In this document: positions 1 through 4,976 of the stretch, one piece after another
Numbering within the stretch: position 1 is the first letter of the stretch
Layout of the letters: every line of letters starts with the position of its first letter
Assembly: GCA_038214535.1 (NCBI GenBank)
Contig: JBBQRS010000175.1
Location: 1-7,174 of the forward strand
Length of the DNA: 7,174 nt
Direction: 5' to 3'
From: JBBQRS01 sp038214535
GTDB lineage: Bacteria; Chloroflexota; Anaerolineae; CG2-30-64-16
The notes under the pieces: model-generated
Seen by the model: the letters and a program-made list of their open reading frames with translations, nothing else
Told to the model about the DNA's origin: nothing
Databases searched by the model: none
Position numbers and translations under genes: made by a program

Positions 1-92
1 GCGTCTTCGTTGCCGACGTAAACGCGTGCATCGGCACGCAGGAAGGCCAGAATTTTGGCCCACGCATCATCTTGTAGTCGCACTGTTGCCAT
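1..92 (-). CDS. IS5-family-like transposase, N-terminal fragment (cut by window edge)
   Basis: An ATG at 90-92 opens a frame that runs off the left edge of the window after 30 codons. The product begins MATVRLQDDAWAKILAFLRA and continues to a VYVGNE motif. From memory this matches the N-terminus of short IS5-type (DUF4096, insertion-element) transposases, where a WxKIL.FLR segment followed by YVG precedes the conserved region. An AGAGGG ribosome binding site lies about 8 bases upstream of the ATG. The gene follows the isomerase gene in the same direction, so the element probably inserted downstream of the ribosomal operon. The DDE catalytic residues would lie outside the window, so I cannot tell whether it is intact. 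The call rests on 30 residues only. Confidence 0.55.
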   Translation of the reverse strand, partial: MATVRLQDDAWAKILAFLRADARVYVGNED

Positions 93-178
93 GGTGTTTC
101 CCTCTTCGAGAACATTCTACACCAAATATCAACAGAACCTAACCTCTCATTCATCCAGTCGCCATGAGCTATCGGCCA
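93..178. other. Gap between isomerase stop and transposase start; probable IS end
   Basis: This 86-bp AT-richer gap should contain the terminal inverted repeat of the element whose transposase begins at 92. A candidate end is near 121-138, reading GGTTCTGTTGATATTTGG on the minus strand. The partner end is outside the window, so the boundary cannot be proven. I see no GC-rich hairpin with a T-run, so no intrinsic terminator for the isomerase operon is evident here. Confidence 0.25.
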
Positions 179-1393
179 TTACCCCTGCGTGACGACGCCC
201 GGCGTGGGCGGCACTTTGTCCAGGGTCCAGTTGCGCTCAATCTGCGCGGCATTGCGGACGCCGTCAAGCCAGGTGGTGAAGGCGTCGCTCTGTCGCTGTT
301 GCAGGCTGTAAGGGTCGGAGGGCCGCGCCGGGTCCTTCGCCGTCACCTTGATGATGTGATAGCCGAAGTCGGTTTTCACGGGGCCGCTGATCTGCCCCGG
401 TTCCAGGGCAAAGGCCGCGTCTACGAACTCCTTGACCATCGTCTCGCGCCCGAACCAGCCCAGCGCGCCGCCTGCGGCCGCGCTGCCGGGGTCTTCGGAG
501 TATTCTTTCGCCAGAGTCGCGAAGTCTTCGCCCGCGTCGAGCCGTTGCTTGACCTCAATCGCGCGCGCCAGCGCCTGATCGGCGGTGCGCGGTTCGGGCG
601 TGGGCGTCGCTAACGGGTCGGGGGTCGGGGTCGCCTGGTCTGCGGGCAGGGCCGTGGGCGTGGGCTGCGGCTCGATCACGCGGATCAGGATGTGGCTCGC
701 TTCCACCTGTTCTTCGGTGGTCGGCACATCTTTGGTCACGTCCTCATAGAGCTTCTGGCGCAACAGATCGAACGCGACCAGTTGGCGGAAGTCGGCTTCG
801 CTCATGCCGCTCTGCTCGGTGATCTGCTTCAGGTAATCCTGATATTCCTTCTGATACGCCTCCAGGCTGACCGGGGTCGGCGTGGGCAAGGGGGTCGCAG
901 TGGGATCAGGGCCGGGCGTGAAGGCCGGGTCGGGTGTGAACGTGGGCGCAGGGGTCGGCGGAACGCGCTGATAGCCAAAGAACTGCTCGATGCGCTCGTT
1001 GACTTCATCATCGCTGACGGTCAGGCCGCGCTGCGCCGCCTGTTCGCGCACCAGCTTTTCGTCCACCATCTGATCGAGCACCTTGAGGCTGCTGCCCTGC
1101 GGGTCGGCCAGTGATTGTGAGTTTTGCAGCCAGTCGAACTTGACGCGTTGCGCGAACTCGGCGCTGCTGATCGGCGCGCCGTTGGCCGATGCGATCGGCG
1201 TCCGCGGTTTGATGACCAACTCCTGGGTCAACCCCGCGGCCAACAGGCCGACGAGGAGAACCCCGACGAGGCCCAGGCCGATGTAGAGCTTACGCAGCGT
1301 GTCCGCGTTCTTGCGGCGCTCGACGCTCTGTTTGCGGGTTTCCTCGCGCTGCGCAGCGGTTTGCGGTGTCTTCGGCTGATTTGTTTTAGCCAT
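179..1393 (-). CDS. Membrane-anchored SurA/PrsA-like peptidyl-prolyl cis-trans isomerase (parvulin type)
   Basis: The 404-residue product is a predicted extracytoplasmic foldase that isomerises Xaa-Pro bonds in exported proteins. Residues 1-36 are charged and cytoplasmic in style; 37-56 form one hydrophobic segment (IGLGLVGVLLVGLLAAGL) acting as an uncleaved anchor. Residues 68-135 resemble a SurA/PrsA N-terminal chaperone region (NGAPISSAEF, then a VLDQMVDEKLVREQA helix). A Pro/Thr-rich stretch covers 145-174. The parvulin (PpiC) domain covers about 231-352, from EASHILIRV to GYHIIKV, with the expected active-site histidines at 234 and 346 and the GGALGWFGR core at 308-316. Unusually, a second Pro/Thr run (242-269) is inserted just after the first strand of that domain. 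The gene starts 18 bp after the rpsR stop, so it is probably the last gene of the rpsF operon, although its ribosome binding site is weak. The exact client is unknown. Confidence 0.88.
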   Translation of the reverse strand: MAKTNQPKTPQTAAQREETRKQSVERRKNADTLRKLYIGLGLVGVLLVGLLAAGLTQELVIKPRTPIASANGAPISSAEFAQRVKFDWLQNSQSLADPQGSSLKVLDQMVDEKLVREQAAQRGLTVSDDEVNERIEQFFGYQRVPPTPAPTFTPDPAFTPGPDPTATPLPTPTPVSLEAYQKEYQDYLKQITEQSGMSEADFRQLVAFDLLRQKLYEDVTKDVPTTEEQVEASHILIRVIEPQPTPTALPADQATPTPDPLATPTPEPRTADQALARAIEVKQRLDAGEDFATLAKEYSEDPGSAAAGGALGWFGRETMVKEFVDAAFALEPGQISGPVKTDFGYHIIKVTAKDPARPSDPYSLQQRQSDAFTTWLDGVRNAAQIERNWTLDKVPPTPGVVTQG

Positions 1394-1411
1394 GTGCGCT
1401 TACCCGCCGAC

Positions 1412-1744
1412 TCAGCCGTAAAGGCGGATATGCTCTGCCGTGTACGGGAGGAGAGCCATGAAGCGGGCGCGCTTGATGGCGATGGTCAGGCGGCGCTGAT
1501 GGCGCGCGCAAGTGCCGGTGCGCCGGCGCGACTCCATCTGCGCAGTGTCGGCGATGAAGCGTTTGAGCAGGTTGACGTCTTTGTAGTCAATGTCGTCAAC
1601 TTTATCAACGCAGAACTGGCAGAAGCGGCGGCGCTGATAGCGTCCCCGTCCACCGCCGCCGCGATCCGGGCGACCCCCGCGGCGGTCGCCGCCGCTGGAG
1701 CGTTCGCGTTCTTGCAGGCCGTCGTTTTCGTTATCGTCTACCAT
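1412..1744 (-). CDS. rpsR: 30S ribosomal protein S18, zinc-type with Gly/Arg-rich N-terminus
   Basis: S18 binds 16S rRNA in the small-subunit platform as a heterodimer with S6. The 110-residue product is longer than the usual 75-90 because of a disordered N-terminal extension (residues 1-36) rich in Arg, Gly and Asp. The S18 core then follows: RRRFCQFCVDK at 38-48, DIDYKDVNLLKRFI at 51-64, TGTCARHQRRL at 76-86 and AIKRARFMALLPY at 89-101. Cysteines 42, 45 and 79 with His82 make a plausible zinc site, the so-called C+ form of S18. The ATG at 1742-1744 has a GGAG about 12 bases upstream, which is rather far. The gene lies 86 bp after ssb and 18 bp before the isomerase gene. Identification is very secure. 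Confidence 0.97.
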   Translation of the reverse strand: MVDDNENDGLQERERSSGGDRRGGRPDRGGGGRGRYQRRRFCQFCVDKVDDIDYKDVNLLKRFIADTAQMESRRRTGTCARHQRRLTIAIKRARFMALLPYTAEHIRLYG

Positions 1745-1773
1745 GGTGATACTTTTCTCCGTATGGATCGAGA

Positions 1774-1796
1774 GCCGTCGAATGATTGGCGACGGC
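1774..1796 (-). other. Perfect 7-bp hairpin in the ssb-rpsR gap
   Basis: GCCGTCG at 1774-1780 and CGACGGC at 1790-1796 form a perfect stem with a 9-base loop. It lies about 30 bases upstream of the rpsR start and is not followed by a T-run on the minus strand, so it does not look like a terminator. It may be a processing or translational control site for rpsR, or only GC-rich chance. Confidence 0.4.
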
Positions 1797-1830
1797 GCTC
1801 ATCTAAAGCGTGTATGACCGGCCGCGCCGA

Positions 1831-2214
1831 TCAGAATTCAAAGTTTTCGTCGAAGCCGTGCTCGTAAGGCTCGGCGCCGGGCCGGGCATCGAGCATGACC
1901 ATTTCGTTCGCGACGACCTCGGTGCGCGAATGGCGGTGACCTTCGTCGTCGTCCCAGTTACGGGTTTGCAGCCGGCCCTCGATGTAGACGCGTGACCCTT
2001 TGCGCAGATACTGGTTACACACCTCAGCCAGGTTGCCCCAGGCGACGATGTTAAACCATTCCGTTGCTTCATGCCGTTCGCCGCCGCTGGTGGTCCAACT
2101 GCGGCTGACGGCGATACTGAACGCTGTGACGGGTTTGCCGCCCGGCGTATAGCGCATTTCGGGGTCACGGCCCAGGTTGCCGATGAGCAGGACCTTGTTC
2201 AATCCTCTAACCAC
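1831..2214 (-). CDS. ssb: Single-stranded DNA-binding protein
   Basis: The 127-residue product coats single-stranded DNA during replication and repair. The OB-fold spans about residues 4-110: GLNKVLLIGNLGRDPEMRYT at 4-23, EWFNIVAWG at 52-60 and GSRVYIEGRLQTRNW at 73-87. Trp40, Trp53 and Trp87 sit where the stacking tryptophans of E. coli SSB (40, 54, 88) lie. The linker is very short. The C-terminal tip reads FDENFEF: acidic and Phe-terminated, but lacking the usual Ile/Leu-Pro before the final Phe. The start is GTG at 2212-2214, chosen because GAGGAT at 2221-2226 is well spaced and because the MVRGLNKV start matches the family. It lies in the classical rpsF-ssb-rpsR order, 92 bp after rpsF and 86 bp before rpsR. 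Confidence 0.96.
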   Translation of the reverse strand: MVRGLNKVLLIGNLGRDPEMRYTPGGKPVTAFSIAVSRSWTTSGGERHEATEWFNIVAWGNLAEVCNQYLRKGSRVYIEGRLQTRNWDDDEGHRHSRTEVVANEMVMLDARPGAEPYEHGFDENFEF

Positions 2215-2236
2215 GGATAAATCCTCGGAAAGCTCC

Positions 2237-2287
2237 GTAGTCCAGGGCCTTGTGCCCGTTGCTGACGCCCACGAGGGGCTAGACTAC
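2237..2287 (-). other. Candidate three-way-junction RNA in the rpsF-ssb gap
   Basis: Positions 2237-2245 pair with 2279-2287 (9 bp, GUAGUC against GACUAC plus three more pairs, one of them G-U in RNA). Inside it are two small hairpins, each with a 4-bp GC stem and a 5-base loop: 2245-2257 (GGGC/GCCC) and 2267-2279 (GCCC/GGGC). The single G-C pair at 2245/2279 is shared, so only one use holds at a time. An alternative long imperfect hairpin over the same span is also possible. It ends about 10 bases upstream of the ssb Shine-Dalgarno site (2221-2226), so it could influence ssb translation or transcript processing. This is a hand-drawn fold without comparative support. Confidence 0.4.
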
Positions 2288-2306
2288 AAGTGCTCGGCCA
2301 GGCCCC

Positions 2307-2609
2307 TCAGTCCTCGTCAGGGCGGATAATCAGGTGCCGGAGCACGCCTTCGTCAATGCGCAGGCTGCGGTCGAACTCACGGAGCGCGTCGGGTGGGAAG
2401 GCAAAGTTGACCTGCACGTAGGTGCCTTCGGTTTGCTTGTTGATGGCGTAAGCCAGCCGTTGCCGGCCCCAGACGCTGGAGCGCGTGATTTCGCCACCGG
2501 CAGCCGTGATCCAACCCGAGACGCGTTCATTCAGCGTCGCGAGGCCTTCTTCATCGAGCTGCGGGGCGGCGATGTAGAGCATTTCATAGTTACGCATGGT
2601 GTCACTCAT
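2307..2609 (-). CDS. rpsF: 30S ribosomal protein S6
   Basis: S6 pairs with S18 in the small-subunit platform. The 100-residue product shows the family hallmarks: MRNYEMLYIAAPQLDEEGL at 5-23, SSVWGRQRLAYAINKQTEGT at 44-63 and the final strand region HLIIRP at 92-97. The length is typical. The frame is open upstream to 2768, but the ATG at 2607-2609 is chosen because the homologous region begins there and AAGGAGG lies at 2624-2630. That spacing (14 bases) is long; the second in-frame ATG at 2595-2597 is even further, so it is less likely. The gene heads the operon rpsF-ssb-rpsR-isomerase, with a promoter at 2740-2768 and a structured leader. Confidence 0.96.
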   Translation of the reverse strand: MSDTMRNYEMLYIAAPQLDEEGLATLNERVSGWITAAGGEITRSSVWGRQRLAYAINKQTEGTYVQVNFAFPPDALREFDRSLRIDEGVLRHLIIRPDED

Positions 2610-2660
2610 ATGCCGCGTTAATACCTCCTTTCCCTGGAAATAGCCCGCATCTGCGGGATT

Positions 2661-2700
2661 GCCGCCGGTGAACCGGGTTTGTGGGCCCGACGCCGGGGGC
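2661..2700 (-). promoter_or_regulatory. Candidate S6:S18 autoregulatory leader motif of rpsF
   Basis: In the rpsF leader GCCCCCGG (2693-2700) pairs with CCGGCGGC (2661-2668), 7 of 8 positions. The stem encloses an asymmetric internal loop and a CGGG/CCCG inner stem. A separate small hairpin, CCCGC-AGAT-GCGGG, follows just downstream toward the Shine-Dalgarno site. Many bacteria carry an rpsF leader that mimics the S18 site on 16S rRNA and represses the operon when S6:S18 is in excess; the position fits. I have not matched its conserved bases one by one, so the identification is an inference. Confidence 0.4.
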
Positions 2701-2727
2701 GAAAAGAACGAGGGCGGTTCGCCCTCG
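2701..2727 (-). terminator. Hairpin with T-rich tail in the rpsF leader (possible attenuator)
   Basis: CGAGGGC and GCCCTCG (2709-2715 and 2721-2727) form a perfect 7-bp stem with a 5-base loop. On the minus strand it is followed directly by TTCTTTTC (2701-2708), so it has the form of a weak intrinsic terminator. It lies only about 6 bases after the predicted transcription start. It could attenuate rpsF, stop read-through from the toxin-antitoxin genes, or simply protect the 5' end of the mRNA. Confidence 0.45.
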
Positions 2728-2739
2728 CGCGGTAGGATA

Positions 2740-2768
2740 GTTATATCATGGATGGCCGGGATTGGCAA
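2740..2768 (-). promoter_or_regulatory. Sigma70-type promoter of the rpsF-ssb-rpsR operon
   Basis: TTGCCA at 2763-2768 is separated by exactly 17 bases from TATAAC at 2740-2745; each hexamer differs from consensus at one position. The start site would be near 2733, giving a leader of roughly 124 bases before the rpsF ATG. It sits only 16 bp beyond the stop of the broken toxin gene. Confidence 0.7.
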
Positions 2769-2783
2769 ATAGGCTCACAATTT

Positions 2784-3055
2784 CTATTCCAGATCGTGAT
2801 ATGTCTCCGGGCTCGTTTTGGGGCGGACGCGCAAGAGAATGACCACGCTGTCATCCTCATCTATGCGATAGATAATCCGCCACTTTTGGAGGCGAATACG
2901 GTAGCGTCTCGGCAGGTCACGTAATTCCTTTGCATCCGACGACGGGGTTCCTCTGCCAGTCTGTTCACAATGCGTATTGCGATTTGCCGCACGTGACCCG
3001 GCAGATCTCTTAGCTCATTCTTCGCCTGCTGTGTGACCACCAACCGGTAGCGCAT
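2784..3055 (-). pseudogene. RelE/ParE-family toxin, disrupted by a single-base frameshift
   Basis: The start at 3055 gives MRYRLVVTQQAKNELRDLPG, the usual opening of RelE-type mRNA-interferase toxins. The frame then loses similarity after residue 39 and stops at 2861. Shifting frame near 2936-2948 (CCCCGTCGTCGG on the minus strand) restores a family-like second half: DAKELRDLPRRYRIRLQKW, then RIIYRIDEDDSVVILLRVRP, ending HDLE at 2784. One missing base would restore about 90 codons, the normal length. The gene overlaps the antitoxin end by 41 bp. No -1 slippery heptamer is visible, so I read it as a mutation or a sequencing error. As sequenced, the toxin lacks its catalytic half and should be inactive. 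Confidence 0.85.
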
Positions 3056-3335
3056 TCAGCTCCGCCTCAACTTCCGACCAATCCAACAGCGTCTCTTCGC
3101 CCGACGCCAGCCGCGCTTCGATCTCTTTGACGGCGCGGGTGTCCTCGGCCTGTTCCAGTGCTTCTTCGAGCGCGCGCAGGCGAGCAAACAACCGATCCCA
3201 TTGATCCGGACTTACCAACACGGCCGCCGCGCGTCCATGCTGCGTCAGGATGGCAGGTCGCTTGCGCAAACCGACCAGGATTTCGTTTTGTCTGGCCCGC
3301 AGTTCGGAAATCGGAATCAATTCCGGCACACTCAT
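3015..3335 (-). CDS. Phd/YefM-family antitoxin
   Basis: The 106-residue product has the Phd/YefM layout: an N-terminal DNA-binding region with ISELRARQNEILVGLRKRP (9-27), then AILTQHGRAAAVLVSPDQW (28-46), followed by a long charged helix (about 47-80) and a C-terminal tail that would wrap the toxin. Antitoxins of this family neutralise the cognate RelE toxin and repress their own promoter. The frame is open upstream to 3359, but the ATG at 3333-3335 is chosen because AGGAGG lies 6 bases upstream. The stop lies inside the first codons of the toxin gene (41-bp overlap), indicating coupled expression. It appears intact even though its toxin partner is frameshifted. Confidence 0.88.
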   Translation of the reverse strand: MSVPELIPISELRARQNEILVGLRKRPAILTQHGRAAAVLVSPDQWDRLFARLRALEEALEQAEDTRAVKEIEARLASGEETLLDWSEVEAELNALPVGGHTAGEE

Positions 3336-3352
3336 CACCCACCTCCTGTAAT

Positions 3353-3379
3353 CCGGCAATTTACCGGCAATCTATTGCC
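3353..3379. promoter_or_regulatory. Probable antitoxin operator: repeated GGCAAT half-sites
   Basis: CCGGCAAT occurs twice in direct orientation (3353-3360 and 3364-3371), and the second copy forms a perfect inverted repeat GGCAAT-CT-ATTGCC (3366-3379). The cluster lies between the -10 element and the antitoxin ribosome binding site, where self-repression by a Phd-family antitoxin would act. A further GGCAAT is at 3428-3433, upstream of the -35. Confidence 0.55.
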
Positions 3380-3380
3380 T

Positions 3381-3409
3381 ATTTCATGCTGGATTATCTG
3401 CGCTGTCAA
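3381..3409 (-). promoter_or_regulatory. Promoter of the toxin-antitoxin genes
   Basis: A perfect TTGACA at 3404-3409 is followed after 17 bases by TGAAAT at 3381-3386, a 4-of-6 match to the -10 consensus. Transcription would start near 3374, inside the GGCAAT inverted repeat. Confidence 0.6.
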
Positions 3410-3451
3410 GCCTGTCTAAGTGTGTCTGGCAATTCCAATTTCACGGAAACA

Positions 3452-4957
3452 TTACCCGCGCTGATCGGTGTCGTGCGGCACGACATCCGCCGTTTCCAGG
3501 TAGAAGGTGAGCAGGCGGTCTTTCAGCGCGGCCAGCACGCCCGCCAGCGCCGGGTCGGCGATGCGGTTGTGCAGTTCGCCGAGGTCGGCGCGCAGATCGT
3601 AGAGTTCGTCCTGCTCGTAGAGCCGCTGCACGTACTTGTAATCCGCCGTGCGACACATCACGGCCTTCGTGTGCTCCGGCCCTTCGCCCGATTGCAGGCC
3701 GACGCGCGGCCAGTAGAGCCCACTCGGAACCTGCGACGAGGCGCTCTCCAGCTCCATGCAGTGCGTCTCGCCGTGCAACCGGCCCCCTTCGCAGAAGACC
3801 GCGTCGCGGTGGGCGGCGGTCTCGTCGGCCAGCAGCGGCAACAACGAACGGCCGAAGTGGGTATGCCCCGGCGTGATCCCCGTCAGCGCCTCGACGGTGG
3901 CGGAGAAATCCACCAGCTCGACCAGCGCGTCGTCGCGCACGCCCGGCTCGATGGGCGTGCCCGCGGGCGGCTTGATGATGAACGGCACGCGGGTCAGGCA
4001 ATCCTCGAAGGTGTTCTGTGTCTTCTCCACCAGCCCGTAGTCGCCGGTGAAGTCGCCGTGATCGGCGAAGAGGAACACCGCCGTGTCGTCGTAGATGCCC
4101 GCCTCGCGCAGCGCGTCCATCAGCAGCCCGAACTGGTGATCGAGCCGGGCGCACATCCCGTAATAGACGGCGCGCAACTCCGTCCAGCGATCTTCCGGCC
4201 ACCCCTGTAACCCCTGGCGCTCCCAGATGCCCCGGAGCAGGCTGGGCTTGCCCTCCCACCCCACCGGCGCAGGTATGCGCGGCGGCAGCGCCTCGCGGTC
4301 AATCGCGGAGTAGAACGGTTCCTCCACGCCATAGGGCGGGTGGGGGTAGGTCAGCGGCAGGTAGATGCAGAGCGGCGCGTCGCCGTGGTAATTGCGGATC
4401 AGGTCTATCGCGCCCAGCACGTTCGCCCAGTCGCCGTCGCGGTAATACCCCTCCGACCCCGTCTCGAGACGGCCTACATAGAACGAGTAGTACGTGTCGC
4501 TGCCCGGCTCGCCGCGCCACTCGGCCTCGCGATCCGGCTCCCACATCGGCCGCGGCGGTGCAGCGGGACGATACTTCACGTCGCAGAAGGCGCCGTAGCC
4601 GTCCTGCGCAGGGATCAGATCGTTCTTGCCGCCCCACCAGACGTAGTAGCCGTTCTCTTTGAGCGTCTGGAGCAGCACCGGCTCGCCGCGTTCGGGGTGC
4701 AGCATGTGGAACATCGTGCGGTGGCCGCGCACGTGCGGATACCAGCCCGTCATGAACGAGCAGCGCGACGGCGTGCAGACCGGGTTCTGGCAGAACGCAT
4801 TGCGGAAGGCGACCGCCTCGGTCTCGACGAAGCGATCCAACACGGGCGTGACTGCGGCCGGGTTGCCCATGTGGCCCATCACATCCCCGCGCCACTGGTC
4901 AGGGTTGAAGATCACGATGTGCGGACGTTTGGTCTTGTTGGGGTTGGAATCAGACAT
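3452..4957 (-). CDS. Sulfatase-family hydrolase (formylglycine type), cytoplasmic
   Basis: The 501-residue product belongs to the alkaline-phosphatase/sulfatase superfamily and should cleave a sulfate (or related phosphate/phosphonate) ester. Near the N-terminus, HIVIFNPDQWRGD (13-25) supplies metal ligands around Asp20. The sulfatase signature is C-T-P-S-R at 61-65, with Cys61 expected to become formylglycine through a separate activating enzyme not seen here. FLFADHGDFTGDYGLVEK (295-312) holds the second metal-binding set at Asp299-His300. The C-terminal DYKYVQRLYEQDELYDL (439-455) is typical of the family. There is no signal peptide, so it is cytoplasmic, unlike many arylsulfatases. The ATG at 4955-4957 is chosen for its AAGGA site (4964-4968) and because homology starts just after; an upstream ATG at 5038 would lie inside acr3. 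It begins 19 bp after acr3, as if part of the ars operon. The substrate is unknown. Confidence 0.88.
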   Translation of the reverse strand: MSDSNPNKTKRPHIVIFNPDQWRGDVMGHMGNPAAVTPVLDRFVETEAVAFRNAFCQNPVCTPSRCSFMTGWYPHVRGHRTMFHMLHPERGEPVLLQTLKENGYYVWWGGKNDLIPAQDGYGAFCDVKYRPAAPPRPMWEPDREAEWRGEPGSDTYYSFYVGRLETGSEGYYRDGDWANVLGAIDLIRNYHGDAPLCIYLPLTYPHPPYGVEEPFYSAIDREALPPRIPAPVGWEGKPSLLRGIWERQGLQGWPEDRWTELRAVYYGMCARLDHQFGLLMDALREAGIYDDTAVFLFADHGDFTGDYGLVEKTQNTFEDCLTRVPFIIKPPAGTPIEPGVRDDALVELVDFSATVEALTGITPGHTHFGRSLLPLLADETAAHRDAVFCEGGRLHGETHCMELESASSQVPSGLYWPRVGLQSGEGPEHTKAVMCRTADYKYVQRLYEQDELYDLRADLGELHNRIADPALAGVLAALKDRLLTFYLETADVVPHDTDQRG

Positions 4958-4976
4958 GATGCTTCCTTTGCGGGGG

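Noticed and set aside
590..960. G-rich repeats (GGGTCGGGG and similar) read as a minisatellite or G-quadruplex element
   Set aside because: They are explained by Pro/Thr codons in the two Pro-Thr-rich segments of the isomerase; there is no regular repeat unit.
1124..1867. 247-codon plus-strand frame
   Set aside because: It lies antisense to the isomerase, rpsR and ssb ends, all of which are secure; the product has no motif.
2610..2768. Upstream extension of rpsF (53 extra codons)
   Set aside because: The extension covers the promoter, leader hairpins and AAGGAGG site and does not resemble S6, so the ATG at 2607-2609 is preferred.
2930..2955. Programmed -1 frameshift in the toxin gene
   Set aside because: No X-XXY-YYZ slippery heptamer is visible at the point of shift and no downstream stimulator was found, so mutation or sequencing error is simpler.
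3410..3451. Intrinsic terminator after the sulfatase
   Set aside because: Only a weak 4-bp TTCC/GGAA pairing is visible with no T-run, so no terminator is called and read-through into the toxin-antitoxin genes is possible.
3158..4210. 350-codon open frame on the plus strand, antisense to the antitoxin and sulfatase
   Set aside because: It is Arg/Ala/Val/Gln-rich, has no recognisable domain, and mirrors the codon pattern of the sulfatase. High GC makes such long shadow frames common.
3441..4259. 272-codon minus-strand frame overlapping the sulfatase
   Set aside because: Alternative frame of the sulfatase gene with an Arg/Gly/Ala-rich product; the sulfatase frame contains the catalytic motifs.
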